From contig JAJKFH010003558.1 of NCBI GenBank assembly GCA_023333565.1, positions 1 to 64,000 on the forward strand: a stretch of 64,000 nt of DNA, in the 5' to 3' direction. This DNA comes from Puffinus mauretanicus. Its lineage: Eukaryota > Chordata > Aves > Procellariiformes > Procellariidae. The notes under the pieces were generated by a model. It was not told the origin of the DNA and ran no database searches. It saw only the letters and a program-made list of their open reading frames with translations. Shown here piece by piece: positions 23,501 through 36,707 of this stretch. Numbering within the stretch: position 1 is the stretch's first letter; each line of letters opens with the position of its first letter. Position numbers and translations under genes: made by a program.

Positions 23501-26491
23501 TCAATGTTATTCCCATTTAAAAGGCAGAAGGGAAACAAACTGCATGCTACTCGCATTATGTAAATTACAATTATAATTAATAATTTCACTTCAATTGGTA
23601 GGTGATAAAATAAAATCTTGAAAATGCAACACTGCTGATAGATACTGTAAAGACTGAGGTAAGTCGTACAGTCAGCCAAAGGGAGGTAAGAGTAGGGGGA
23701 GAAAGAAGTCATGAGACGGAGAAAATGCTCAAAATCTACATTAAGAAAATAAAAAAGGAGTGGCATAAACCACAAGGAATATACAAGGCATACAAGCATT
23801 TTCAGAAAAAATTCATCATAAGAATGTCATCTTTGGTGGTAAATTACAGAATTTACAAAGGTGAGATTATTAATTTTACTGAATTGCAATAGGCAAACCA
23901 ACACAAAAAGTAACCTGCAGTGTACTCTGAAAAGTTTTTTTGTTGATATAGTGTCTTCCAAATACACTTGGAAATAGCTGGAGAGAAAGCAGGAGATATT
24001 TAATGAATAGTGTATTCTAAATTGGTAATCTAAAAACATACACCCCCACTTTTTTCTCTTTTCTTTTTTTGACTTTGAAATTAGAGGAGAGCAAAGCAAA
24101 TGAGAGACAGGCAGACATTTTCATCTTCATTCTGGTAAATGAATCAATTGATTAATTTTCTTCCCCTCAGAAGATCACTTTTAGCCAAGCTAAGTAATTT
24201 TTTCAATACAAAACAAATTTTAGCATGTTACTTGTTTACATTAAAAAACATCTGGTGAATTAGTTTAATAATAAACACCTCGTGAATTTGCCAAGTTCAC
24301 AGTTAATACATGATTTGGTCCTCGCCCAAACACTGTTGCCCATGAGCAGCATATATCATGCCAGTGTGTTAAGATACTGAGTGGGAAATGTTCCCCTGCT
24401 GCAGGTTTCCAAAAAATGTTATCTTCTTCTAAATAATTTTAATATTTTGAGGCTTGTCAAGTTCCACGAGTTCTTTGAAAGTCTGTTTACGTGCCAAAAA
24501 AAATTCTATTAACAAATGTGTGTTTATATATATATATATGTGCTTAGAAACACAGAAACTTAGTAAGTATGCCAAACAAGTTCAGACACAAAGCATAGGA
24601 AAATAAGTGGTTAACTTTCTTTCAGAAATTGTAGTGATTTCAGATGCGTGGTCCTACACCCCCCACCCCAAGTTCTGATTCATTTGGCTACCCAGGGTCC
24701 GCATCAATGCTTATGCATTTCTACGTGTCCCCTGAAACAGCATAAAGAATAGGGCAGTTTGGATTATCCATCATTTCACTAATAATAAAGCCAGATGTGA
24801 TCTGGTCATGCCTCTACAGATCATCTTCTCCACGGCACAAATCTTCACCCCATCAGCTGCGACAGTAACACTGCCTAAGCTCGTCTGAAATGAAAATATC
24901 CTTATCCCTTTTTTTCAGCGTTACTTGGAACAAAGACCAGTTCACTGCCTAAGCTGTCTTTATCGCCGAGAAAAATGTCCAAAGAATCATCACCTTAGTG
25001 ACAGTCCCACGAGAGTAGGAAAGGATCATGGATCATAAATCAGATATGCTAACTACCTTGAAGAACTCCAGCTGCCAGAAATTAATACTGCTTGTTCCAA
25101 GTGATCTGGAGTTCCTTGAATCGTAACTGTAAGTCCTAACTACACTTACAGATTTTAGTATCACAAGCAGTAAAAAACAGTACTGGAAGAATACAAACAA
25201 GTACACTGTTTTGTCAAGACAGAAAATGGCAGACACATTAGATTTGTGAAGACTGGGATGAGCAAGTGGGAAGAGATTCCCAAATTCCTAAATATTCTTA
25301 CACAGCTCCTCAGGAATCCAGGTTTTACACCACGAAATAAATATGATTAGTGATCCTGACTAGGAAAATGAAAAAAATAGAGTGGCTGCTAGAAGAGGCT
25401 CAATACGGACCCATGGGAAGTCACTTTCATTCTATTGACAGGACCAAAAGAAAGGGACCTAGACATAGTAGCTTGGAGGAAAAGTGTACTCCTTTCAGCT
25501 CTTGACTGCAAAAATTTTACTGAACACCAGGAAGGGCCCTTTAGAGGAGGGGTTTCTGAAGGGCCGCCCACAAACCACTTGCTACTCACCAAGCTTTTGT
25601 ATTATGTTTCTAAAGTGGATTTTTCGCTTGTTAACGACTACTAGGCATAAAAATACTATTTATTTGGTTTTGCAGCCCCCAGCTTGACATCCTATCCATT
25701 AAGTAGCTGTCAATGACCAAATCTTTAGGAAAACCTGTCTTACAGACAGGCCTCGGAAAACATCTGGGATTTCAGTCGGGTTCATTTTAAGATACAAAGA
25801 TGTCTTCAGTGGAAACAGCTGGATGTCTCTTACTTTGCATTTCCTTTTTAAGTGATTGATAAAGTGCTACAAATCTGTATTATGCCCTGAAAGTATGTTC
25901 TTCCTATTAAATGGATACCACTACCTTCCAAGAAAAGAAATTTCATGATTTTGTAAACACAAACCATCAGATGGGAACAAGGCTGTGAAGACAGAGTAAA
26001 TATTTTTGTTTAGCTGACATTTTCGCTGAGAGAGCAGAATCACTAGGTAAATGTCTGCTAATAGTAAGTAACTGTTCAACCAGCTATGGTAGTTAACAAC
26101 CACTCGCAAAAAAAGAGAAAGAGATTGCACCATCACATTGTTAGTTTCATCACTTATCAATAAGTGGTGAGAAGATACAGAGGTATTTGGGATGCTCCAC
26201 TCCCTCTCTCTAAATATATTTCAGATGCTGACAATCTGCTGATAAAAGTAAAACAACCTTCAGCCAACAAACAGTAACAATGAAATGCATATATGAAGAA
26301 GCAGTAGAAACTGTATGATGTGTTTTAAGATTTCTAAATATAATGTAGATTCCTGGTTTTCTTACCTGTTAAGATAAATATACCAGTAATCAAAACTACA
26401 TGCATGATAGTTAAATACTAAGTGTGTCCGTAAACTTTCATGTCAAAATTAGAAGTCAACCCATACCGGATGAATAAACAAAGAAATTTAC
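20555..26491. other. APC intron 4-5
   Basis: A 5.9-kb AT-rich intron. It contains a T/G low-complexity tract at 21451-21547 and a short TA repeat near 24524-24539. The minus-strand open frame at 22249-22689 (146 codons) has no recognised domain and no splice context. I see no gene here. Confidence 0.55.
21451..21547 (+). repeat. T/G-rich low-complexity tract (GTTTTGTTTGGG-like)
   Basis: About 97 bases consist almost only of T and G, with irregular TTTG, TTTTG and TTTGGG units. The complement resembles the A/C-rich tracts at 36621-36707 and 41806-41850. Confidence 0.8.
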
Positions 26492-26693
26492 CTCTCTTTT
26501 TCTAGCTCTTCTAAATAACCAGTGCTTTCTCTGCTTCCATTCATAAATCCTCTTCTTGGAAATGATCCCATAGGAACAGGACTGCACTCTCCCGAACGGC
26601 TTGACACAGACCCTTCCCGGCTCCCATATGAACGCACGGACACCTTTGGCCTTAACTTCACTCCAGGGAAGTTGGTACTTTCCAAGTTCAGTT
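26492..26693 (-). CDS. APC: APC exon 4: residues 74-141 (completes first NES, Ser-rich linker)
   Basis: The exon is 202 bases long, between acceptor TTTTCCAG and donor GTAAAT. It opens with ELNL, which completes the export signal LLERLKELNL across the splice junction. It continues through NFPGVKLRPK, then YGSREGSVSSRSGECSPVPM, and ends GYLEELEKER. The middle is a Ser/Arg/Gly-rich linker. The final segment begins the second helical region, which spans roughly residues 129-250 in the human protein. A few conservative changes from human are visible (for example RPKVSV and GFMNG), with no indels. Serines in the GSREGSVSSRSGECSP stretch are plausible phosphorylation sites, but that is inference. 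Confidence 0.98.
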
Positions 26694-27638
26694 CTGGAAA
26701 ATAAAGAGCAAACATTTTCAGAGTTGAAGTCCAGCAGCACAAATTTAAAAGATCATTTCTATCTTAATTTCTTATTTGCTGAACAAATCCATGATTTTTT
26801 GACGGAAACATTTTGCATTGGAATCCACAGAAGAACATAATGTGAACAAAACCACTCTTATTGGTACACTTGGAGAATATACTAGTCGTCTGAGCAGATG
26901 GCCAAACTGCAATCCTGACAATCAAAACAGTATCCCCAACACGAGCCTGCCTGCCTCTTTCCCAGACTTAAGAAATGGGCAGAGTTTTGCATAAATGTCA
27001 CATGAATTGTTCTTGTGGCCCACCTCCTAATAGCTTCTTTCTCAAGAGATCCTGCAGATGCTTCACTGTCACGTAAATGATGGCAAGTCTGTACACCACA
27101 GGGCCCTTAAATGTAGACATCCCCTATAACATTTCTGGTTTAGTGGTAGGGATAATGGATGGATATAGGGAGTCAGTGGTCTGGGCTTGCTTTGCACATC
27201 CCATATAATGGGATGGTGCACATTCCAGCAGATGCTCTAGGGAAGGGGACATCAATTTGCATGACAGATACAATTCCAGTAATATGACAAGGAGAGGGCA
27301 GGGCATGCAAACAAGTTTAGAACATTGGTGGAACTAATCCATCATTAATTTAAACAAATGTATTTTTTCTGAAGAACTGAATGAAATGCAAGTTGTGTCA
27401 AAAGCAATTAATATGACGCCCTAGCGTAACAGTATCAAAATCACAAAAGCAGCATAGGAATAAATTTTTTTGAGAATGTGTCTTAAAATGCTTAGCAAAA
27501 ATAACAGGCACTGAGACTATGGCTAACCATCAAAGTCAGCAATGGAAAGAAGGTGCAGCTGAGTTAGAAGATTTTATTGCAAAGAACAAACAAATTGGGA
27601 AATAAATGAACCTAGTTAAAACATAATTCTAGATTTAC
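26694..27638. other. APC intron 3-4
   Basis: A 945-base intron with no recognisable repeat or gene. Confidence 0.65.
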
Positions 27639-27723
27639 CTTTAAGTCGTTCCAGTAAGTCAATTTGTCCAGAAGATGCCATTGCCTCATCTTCAATACTT
27701 CCTTGTAGCTGTTTCAGCACCTC
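27639..27723 (-). CDS. APC: APC exon 3: residues 46-73 (coiled coil end, start of first NES)
   Basis: The exon has an acceptor ending TTTCAG and a donor GTAAAT. The 85-base exon reads EVLKQLQGSIEDEAMASSGQ and then IDLLERLK, with one extra base that begins the codon for residue 74. It closes the N-terminal coiled coil. It also supplies the first half (LLERLK) of the leucine-rich nuclear export signal that maps to residues 68-77 in human APC. The residues appear identical to human. The exon ends in phase 1, so skipping it would shift the frame. It lies only 945 bases upstream of exon 4, the shortest coding intron in the window. Confidence 0.98.
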
Positions 27724-28014
27724 CTGAAAGAAATTAAGCTTAATTAAGAAATCCTTACAATAATAAACCACAGGTAAATACATCTTATCCTGCGCCCAAG
27801 TGCACATTTATGTAACAGCTACTGAGATGTAAACTATATTTCATATGAGCAGTTATCAAGTGTCATAACTTTAATCGCCATCAAATATACTCTACAGTAT
27901 TTCCCTAAGCACTGTCACGATGTAAAGTATAACCTGAATAACTCGTCCTCTCTGGTAGTCCAATTTATCAGCTTATTTAAGAGTTCTTCTCAAAGTGAAT
28001 ACCAGTTATCTTAA

Positions 28015-28070
28015 ATTTACAGATGGAGAAATGGAAGCACAGAGAAATTAGTTAAATTTCTCCATCTGTG
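28015..28070 (+). repeat. MIR-like core with 14-bp inverted repeat
   Basis: TTTACAGATGGAGAAATGGA followed by AGCACAGAGAAATTAG resembles the conserved core of MIR-type SINEs (ACAGATGGGGAAACTGAGGCACAGAG...). ACAGATGGAGAAAT (28019-28032) is also exactly complementary to ATTTCTCCATCTGT (28056-28069), leaving a 23-base loop. The hairpin is directly visible; the MIR assignment is by resemblance. Confidence 0.4.
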
Positions 28071-28246
28071 TACCTAAAGTTAGTCGTGTAAAAATAAAAT
28101 TTGGATACATAACTGAAAGTTACAAAAGTAGCTTGAATACCACATTTTTTAAACCTCAAAGATACCAGAGCAGAAATAATCCCCAGGATTTATTTTCTGC
28201 AGGGCCTTAGCACCACTGTAAACCAGCAAGGAGAGTCATGTTACTC

Positions 28247-28410
28247 TTACCACTACTACTGCTACCACTACCACACCTGTGAGGAAAAGACTTAAGATTC
28301 CTTCATGGTGTCGTATTATTTGGCTTATTACTACTACTACTACTACCACCACCACGCCTACAAGAAAGAGAATTAGGAGTCCTTCATGCAGCTGAAGCTT
28401 CAAAGCCAAG
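28247..28410 (+). repeat. Diverged tandem duplication, 81-bp period, with ACT/ACC triplets
   Basis: Two adjacent units share the order TTAC-(ACT/ACC)n-purine-rich-CCTTCATG. The CCTTCATG marker recurs at 28300-28307 and 28381-28388, giving a period of 81. The second unit has the purer triplet run (five ACT, then ACC). Confidence 0.6.
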
Positions 28411-31400
28411 AATATTGCTGTGTGCTACTGAAATTACGTATGATAAAATTATACAGCTGAAGGAACATACTTTTAATGCACATAGTAAACAATGACTACT
28501 ACACTAAATGGGGCCTGTAGCCCTCGGGTCCCTAATGCTCAGTGGTCTAAATTCAGGTAGAAAATTAAATGCAAGTTAGTGAATGCCTTTTCTTTATCGT
28601 AATGGCAGATACATCAATACTAAAAATAAATTGAAAAGACTGGCCACAAGGCAAAATGCTCTTACTGGAATTTAAAATATCATTTTTTGTACTGTGGCAT
28701 AGAAAAAACTTTTAGAAGCGGCAATAATCAGGAAATGAAAACAATTCTGAATAATGAAAGGTACTCCATGCTTTTCATGCATAGAGTCTACACCCAGAAT
28801 TGGACTTCTATTCACACCTGAAAACTAATGAATTTTAGACAATTTTAAAAAAACTCCACATCACTGGTTTGTTCTTTTAAGAGTCTAGCATACCTTCCTG
28901 TCAACATTAATGGTTCTTGCAACTTGTACAGGAGGTATCTTTCAAACGTATTTTGCTCTTTTCAAAGGAAATGGCATCTACAAGAAGTCAAGACATTCTT
29001 TAAACAGACGCACTACTGAGCTTTCCTGTATTGAAAGTGTTGTTTCTTGTACAAAAGAAAAAAAAAAAAGGATATTGAGTAAAGAACTGCACAGGGTTCT
29101 GGGGAAATAATCTCCAAGCACTATACACAGAGCAAAAAGTAGCAGCACAGTCACTGCAGCCACCCACTATGTAATTAGATGCCGGTACTCTAGGAAGAGG
29201 AATTCTGGAGTACAGACACACTAATTACGTTTACCCTGTTTTGTGGAAATAATTCTGCAGGTGGAATTGAGGCCAAATTTCATGTTGCCTGAATGATAGA
29301 GTCAAGGTACGTGTCCGCGTTCGCATTTTAGTTTGGATCAGTCTGACGCCAGACTCGCATCTGCCCCACCAGCTGTACTTCGGTTCACGTTGTAGGGTGA
29401 CCTCGGGGCGTGAATCAAATTCCTTTCCAATCAAACCAAGCCAGCAGTTACACTCAAGACTGCTAATGGGCATTCACTCCACTGGACCAGGCTGGAGCTA
29501 GTCTAAAAACAAAATCCCCTGAAACATATATATTATGCACATTGGATCCTCAATGCAATTCATGTACAGATCTGCTCTTACTGCACTACCTGTTGATGCT
29601 GGCATAGCCTTTAGGATCAAGTCTGGTGCGGTAAAATCACTACTCTTGGAAAGACATCTCCACTGTGCTTGTGCTTTTAAGTATGTTCAAGGGCATCCTC
29701 ATTAGCCATACGGCCCAGCCACCTCTGTACATAACATCTGCCTTGTCAGCTAAGTCAGAGGAACAAGTAATCCGGTGTTTTTCAAAGAACAACTCCTGCA
29801 TTATCAGACGTAAGGGCAGATAACATTTGCAGACAGCAGTCTTAACTTAAAAGCCTAAAAGGGCAATGTGGAGTGGTCTTGGGAGTTTTGCAGGCTTCTG
29901 AAAGACCTGTCAACTCAGATAAATTTAGAAATAACTAATGAATCCCTTTCCTCTGAGAACAGCACCTTAGTGCAGGCAAAAAACCCAACCCAAACCTCCC
30001 ACCCCCTTCTTAGAAGCCTCCTCCCCTTCCTTTCTCTCTGCATGGCAGTTCTGCTATTTCAGAAATCGTATCTTCAGGATACTTTCCTACACAATGAGTC
30101 TTCCTGCTTCAGTACAAACAGCTAAGTGGAAATACTATCACCTTTTCCTGTGCTACCAAGTTACATCACTGAGGTGTCCAGGCAGCTAGAGACTGCTCTT
30201 TCTGAATACTGGCAACAGTTAAACATTAGCATACTGGATTACCTTTCTCAATTTTCTCTGCTACAATTCATTAATTTGGGTTGTAACTTTCAGATTTACA
30301 TTACCCTCTTTTCTTAAACAGCGCATGCAATTTTCAAGTTGGTAGGTAAAGCGTTCTTTCCTGTATTTTTCCACATTTCTTTTTTATAGTACTATTGCTA
30401 AGGTAACAATGACATTATGAGGCTATGACATCAATTTCAAACTCAGTCACGGTACACTTTGAAATCTAAACTAATGAAGCAGACAAAGGTTAGAGGGAGA
30501 TGCAGCCCCTGCGCCAGGTACTGGTGGAAAATGAGGCAGTGTGCTAAAACGACAAATTGGGGAATTTACAATTTTACTTTAATAAAGGAACAGAGAAGTT
30601 TTCTGCAATAACCCATTTGGAAGAAACACAGCAAGTTATCTGTTACTGTGATAATGCGAATTTTTATTTATTCACTTATTGTAACTCCAGGACTCAACAC
30701 TAATGTTGTTTACATGCGGTTCTCCATTTTTTCCCCAAGATTAATACAATGCTTTGAAATAGTACTTTTCCACAATAATAGTGTAAAATCTCCACAAATA
30801 AATCCAAATCAATGTAACTAAAGTTAAATTAATATTCTGTTTAGTTATGCAAGTTTGAGTAAATATATTAGTAGTGGCTTATAGCATTATTCTAAGCAAA
30901 TTCTTTACTGACTTAATAGTGACTTACCGATAAAACACACAAACGCAAGTGTATCTATAAGGAAGACTGCAAAACTTTTTTTCTGTTATTTTAAAGAATG
31001 TAAGTCAAATTATTTTAATGGTCATTTAAACATAACCTATTTTATCTTGTCCTACTGGAGAAGTACAAAAGAACGCTTTTGGAAATGGAGCTGTCCCTAT
31101 GACTCACCACCATGTAAAAAGGTTTCTGTCTTCAGTCTCTGGACTGTGAAGTACAAAAACAATGTCAATACTTTTTTTTTGTTTGGACTCGATGAATATA
31201 GTCTTGACCTTACAACTACTTTATGGATAATTAAATAAAAAAAGATCACACCCGTCAGCCAGTAACTGGAAAACTAGTGAGAAGAAAAGCACCTTAACTA
31301 ACAGTACATGCACCCAGCTAAGTAGTAAGGGCTGTGAATTTACTCAAGCTGCTAATAAAGAATGGAACCACAGAGGAACAACACTAATAATGCCAGATTT

Positions 31401-33575
31401 CAACTCCCAATGCGTTAAGATTTAAAAGTATATTCAATTTTTGAGGACTGTAAGTATAAATATTAATATTAATATTTAGTAGTATTTCAAAACATGGTAC
31501 CTGTAAAAAGACATTCTGGTTTAGACATATGCCTCTCCTTTGGCAGGAAAAGGAGCACTGATGACAATTCAGACAAATCAGATACGTTTGGTCTTCTGTA
31601 AACACTACTTGCTTCCACCCCCGCCTTTTAAATAGAATGAAGTTCATTACTTGTATTCACTTTTCTAAAAGTTTGTGTATTCAGTGAATGGCAAAATGTA
31701 TGAAAATCATAATGATAATTAAATATATGAAATTGCTGGCAGCAGTACACCAGATATACTCACAGGCCAGTACCAGCTAGAATAGTAAGCCAACAAGATG
31801 TTTTGAAATTTCAAGGTAAGCAACAAAAGCTATTCTATCAATAAAACTTTGCGTAAGACACTCTTCATACCTGTTCCTCCTTTTTAGATGACAACTATAC
31901 TTGGGCCTGTGTGAAGAGACATTCCTGTCATCTACATATATATACACACACATAGACTCCACTGTGTGTTTCTGTTGATGTTCGTAAACAAAACCCAAAT
32001 TAAGTTATCCTTCAGTTTAGGTTTTTTAGGTTATGCTTACCTTGGTTACCTCTATAGTTACAATATTTGAGTATAAAACCAGGTTTAACTGCACAAACAT
32101 AGAAAGTGTTTACAATTTCAGACAGCAATTCAACAACTATATTAGCACCATAAGAGGATAGGAATGATGCACACTGAATGATCCAGACTATGATTTTTAA
32201 CCAAATCAGCAGTATTTTTAAATGAGAATATTGCTGACAGCATTTGTATTCATGTTTTTAACCCGATATGCTGAAAACTTAACATACAATTGCACTCTAA
32301 ACTGAAAGTGAGTTTTGAAGTTCAACCCAGTGTTGCACATTGTTTCAATTATTATTGCTTTAAAAGGTCAGAAAAAAAGGTTACATATACTAAAAGCACA
32401 TCCATCACTCCAATTCAACAAAAACATCAGATGTCAAAACAGCGGGGCAGGGGTAGGGACGATGACACCAGAATACTATTTTCTATGCATTTATAGATAG
32501 CATAAACTTAAGTTCAAGGTCTTACATGACCCCTCATAACTACACGAACTTGACTGCCTTAATACGATCGCACATGGTACGACACTCTCAGGGGCTGAGT
32601 GAGAGCTACAGAAGAGGGCCTTTACTCCTACAAATTTTGGTAAATTACGCTGCTCCGTAATCAAGCTTGGTGGGAGCCCTTCTAACTGCCTGAAGTGCCA
32701 AGCAATCGCTCTGGCTGCTCAACCCTATAACCAGGTCCAAATGATAGCAGTAACGATGACAGCACTGCTGACTGAGGTGAAACACTGGAGCAATTCAAGT
32801 TTTAACCTTGCAGAAAGAGCAAAGCATTTGTTATGTGAAATGACGTTGTTCATTTTAATTTCAAACAATGTCATTTTCTGAAAGAAAAATACTCACTTGA
32901 TGCCACCATGCTCAAGAGCTGTCATTTCCTGAATGTCTACTAAGTTTTTAGTGCAAGCCCACTGTCAGATCAATCAACGTTATCTGATTTTATGCTCAGA
33001 AAGAATGCTGTCTGAAGTAATGTCAGTAACTCTATATCACCAGCTCAATTTCACCTAACTTAAAAAAAGTCTTTTATTCAATTTTCCACACAATTTGGAT
33101 TCTGATAGAATCGTTAGAATTGCAAAGATAATGCTAAAAATATTACTTATTGTGAAATCATACCAACAAACTTAAAGACACAAATCAATATAATGTCATT
33201 GTTGCTTCTTTACTGCTTAAATAAATTCACTGATATTTTAAATGTCTGTGTTTTGTAAGATGCTAAATGACTTTGATAACTGCATTTTTAGTTCACATGA
33301 ACTTAAAGTTATTTGCAAATGTCTAACTGCATTAGTTGTGCAGTCACTGAAGAGAATTATCTCCCAGAATTCATCATTTGATTAAATTTGTAAAAATCAG
33401 TTCAGCTTATGGGAGTTTCTTCCACTCACACATTAGAATTTATGAAATGACCAATACGCATTAATATCTTTAAAATTACTTTTATTTTTAGCAGTATTTT
33501 TAAAGGATCTATCCATTGCTCTATCCCTTGCATATCTACTGTACTACCAGTATTCTTCTGCCCCGTGCCACAATC

Positions 33576-34474
33576 CTGATGTGACAGTCTCCTTTATGTG
33601 CTGTAAGACTGACATCACCTCTTCCCTCCTGAAAGGCACGAGTGCCCACAAAAACATTCTGCATGTGCAAAATCCAAAGAGTAAGGGAATTAATTTGAGA
33701 AGGAAGATAAAAGCTCACATGGGGGGGAGGGGAGGGGGAAGAAAAAAGCATATAATGTTTTCTATGCTAACCATGATTACAATTTTTCCCTGAAAGACTT
33801 AAAAGTTCAAGCACTTACACGTTGGGAAAGGAAGTATTGAAATTAAATGGAAACCAAACATATACTGGAAAGCAAATACTGGACGAATTCACACGGCAAA
33901 AGTTATAGAAGCTCAGAATTTAGCACCTATTCCACAAATATTTATACAGGCAAGGAATGTTACTGCTGAATCAATGGCTTTTCTCCATACTTGTTCATCA
34001 AACAATGCATTTGTTGAAAAACATTGAAAAATAATATTTTCATAAGTCGAAAGTAAAATCTTTAGAAATTCAGCCTCAAAAGAGGCATTGTCAATGGAAG
34101 ACTACTAGGCAGCAAAAAGATAGCAGCTAGTACTCTGCCAACTTGCCCCTAAGAATTCTCCAGACAAACAGTCTTTGTGTTTCAGACTTTGTTGTGAGAC
34201 TACATGCAGCTCATTTCACTCTTAAACTAGACTAGCTAGCTATTATCATGTACAGTAAGACTGTTCATACAGGCAGTTAAATAAAGCAAATATGAAGACT
34301 TGAGGAAAATAGTAGAAATCTAGTATGGCTACTCAAAGAACAAAACTAGGTGTCTCAAATTAATTCCCTTACTCTTTGGATTTTGCACATGCAGAATGTT
34401 TTTGTGGGCACCCATGCCTTTCAGGAGGGAAGAGGTGATGTCAGTCTTAGGGCACATAAAGACTGTCACATCAG
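33576..34474. repeat. Inverted duplication: two ~125-bp arms separated by ~650 bp
   Basis: 33576-33700 (CTGATGTGACAGTCT... to AATTAATTTGAGA) is the near-exact reverse complement of 34353-34474 (TCTCAAATTAATTCC... to AGACTGTCACATCAG). Differences are limited to a few substitutions and 2-4 base indels near TTTATGTG and around GTGCCCAC. The spacer is 652 bases of AT-rich sequence with a G-rich tract at 33721-33738. It resembles a non-autonomous DNA transposon with long terminal inverted repeats, or a local inverted duplication. I see no clear target-site duplication outside the arms. Confidence 0.85.
33721..33738 (+). repeat. G-rich tract with quadruplex potential
   Basis: The plus strand reads GGGGGGGAGGGGAGGGGG. 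The runs can be divided into four G-tracts with short loops, which fits the usual G-quadruplex rule. It lies just inside the left arm of the inverted duplication, on the APC template strand. Confidence 0.6.
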
Positions 34475-36620
34475 ACACGTTCTTGTCCATTTTTATCACA
34501 CCTGTTGGCAGAATGGGATGAATATAAAGCTAAAATAGGCTTTCACCACGAGCAGGAGTATATGCGTATCTGCTGTGCTAATGGCTATACAGGCAACCAT
34601 TTGGAACAGACCTGACTTTCAAAGTATCAGATCCTATGCTACCATTATATTTTCGAAGTTCTCCCTTATTAAATAGGTATAATGTGAAACTCCTACAGCT
34701 ACCTGATTCATTACTGTGCACAACAAAGACAGTTAGCTTGTCATGAATTTTTAAAATCTGTATTATTTCAGAATACAAAACATAATTCAGTTACACTGAA
34801 AGCAAAATACACATTATTATTGAATCAAAATATTTTGTTAGGTTGTACCGAATGTAATTGGATTTTGAGCACTGCCTGCCCAGTATGCCACAGTGCTACG
34901 TGAGGTCTGTATCTCACAATTCTCACTGAATTCTCTCGTACTAGCTCAGCTGCCTGCAGACAGTGTTTCTGACAGTGACTGCAGTCACGCAATTTCCATG
35001 ATGTATGCGACCCACTCCTAGTGAGACCACAGCTCGTTCAAGGAGACGTGGTTTGGCTAATAAATCCAGCTGAGAGAAGAGGATGGAATTTTAGTTTAAA
35101 TACTGTAAAAAAAATTATTTTTAATAAAATATATTTTCTGGAAAAAAGTTCCATTTTTTCCTGCAGACTGCACTTTTGTCAAGAAGTAATTTTCAAGAGA
35201 AATACCTGACTTTCTGTGTTTAAAAACTTCATTTGCAGCAGTAAACTAGAAAATAACACTATTTTATACAAGGGCATGTGTTCATCCTCACTGTGAGCAT
35301 TGAGCATGCTAACTTTGGAAGGTTTTTTTGTAGAATAGGTAAAATAATCTATCATAGGGTGTACAAACCAGCTACCAAAATCAGGGTGGCATCGCCTACC
35401 TTAAAGCCAGCATTTCCTTAACGTTTGAATCTGCAAACCCAAATAAAATGCATATTTTAAGTCTTTTTTTTGGTGCTATTTTTTTAATCTAAAGAGGGAA
35501 AAAAGTAAAAACAAACTCCATTGTGTAAATGACTGCTTTTTTGTAGTTCATTTCAATCACAAGGTTTGTTTGTGCTACAAGCAAAGAACAGATCTGGGGG
35601 ACAGATTCATTGCAACGTCCCCACCATTGAAAACTGATACAAACAAAAATTTCACAGAAATGTCTTTAATTTATGCTTTCGATTCATTGATTCCCTCCCA
35701 TAGCTTCCTTCTCAAAACCAGGAAACTTATTACACAAACTCCTTGTTTGCTACTGCACCTTGAGCTGTTCTTCAAAATGCCTCTAGTTCCTTCTACATTT
35801 CCCTTTATTGTCTGCTGTAATTTATGCTTCTGCTTAAAGCTCCCCTAAAGCTGGGACACAACAAAATTCAGTGAAGTATCAAAGAAATCAAGACAAAGCC
35901 TCTTCTGTGTGCCTGACAGAGCATGTATCAAAACAAGCTTTAAAAAATGGAAGTCTAGAGAAGAAAAACAAGCTCTGTTAAGTCAGCAGAGCGCACAGTA
36001 CCATACAAATAACTCCTAAGAGCCAGGAGTACAAAGCATAAAAAAAAAAACCCTTAACTTTCGCCACATCAGCCAGAACACTGAAAAATCAGTCAGACAA
36101 AATGAAGTTGACTCATTAGAGTTGGCTGGAAGATGCATGGAAACAATGCCAGGACAAGGGCAGATTCAACACAGGCACCACTTTCTGAGGTACGCTAATT
36201 GCATGGCAATGAGCAAATGAAGAGCATGCTAAAGGTTCTCACCAGTTGGTGACACACAGGCTAATTAAGGAGAGAAAATTTATGTTCAACTGCTGCTAGC
36301 TGCAAGCAAAAAATGAAGTTTCTTTTACTACCATCTGTATCCAGGTAAACAGGATTCTTCTCCAAAAAGCTGTAAGCTAGGCATGCACAAACAGAATTAG
36401 CATGATGCGAAAAAAACAAATGCCAGAACCGAAGGATACAGTAAAAAAATGGTAATGTGCCCACAACCTCATAGCAGCATAGTATTGACATCACAGGATG
36501 ATCATGATACTTTGCAACTGCTTCATAAATTGTAAGGAAACTATGGGATCATACTGGCAACTTAAATTATTCAAATCCTCTGGCCCTTCATATAATAATC
36601 TAACAACTCTGTTTTCCTAA

Positions 36621-36707
36621 TAAAAAACAAACAAAACCACAAAACAAACAAAAAGCCCAACCCAAACAAAACAAAACCACCAAAACCCACCACCCAAAAC
36701 CTACCAC
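36621..36707 (+). repeat. A/C-rich low-complexity tract
   Basis: About 87 bases consist almost entirely of A and C with AAAC, AACCC and CCACC units. Its composition resembles the tracts at 41806-41850 and (complement) 21451-21547. Confidence 0.75.
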
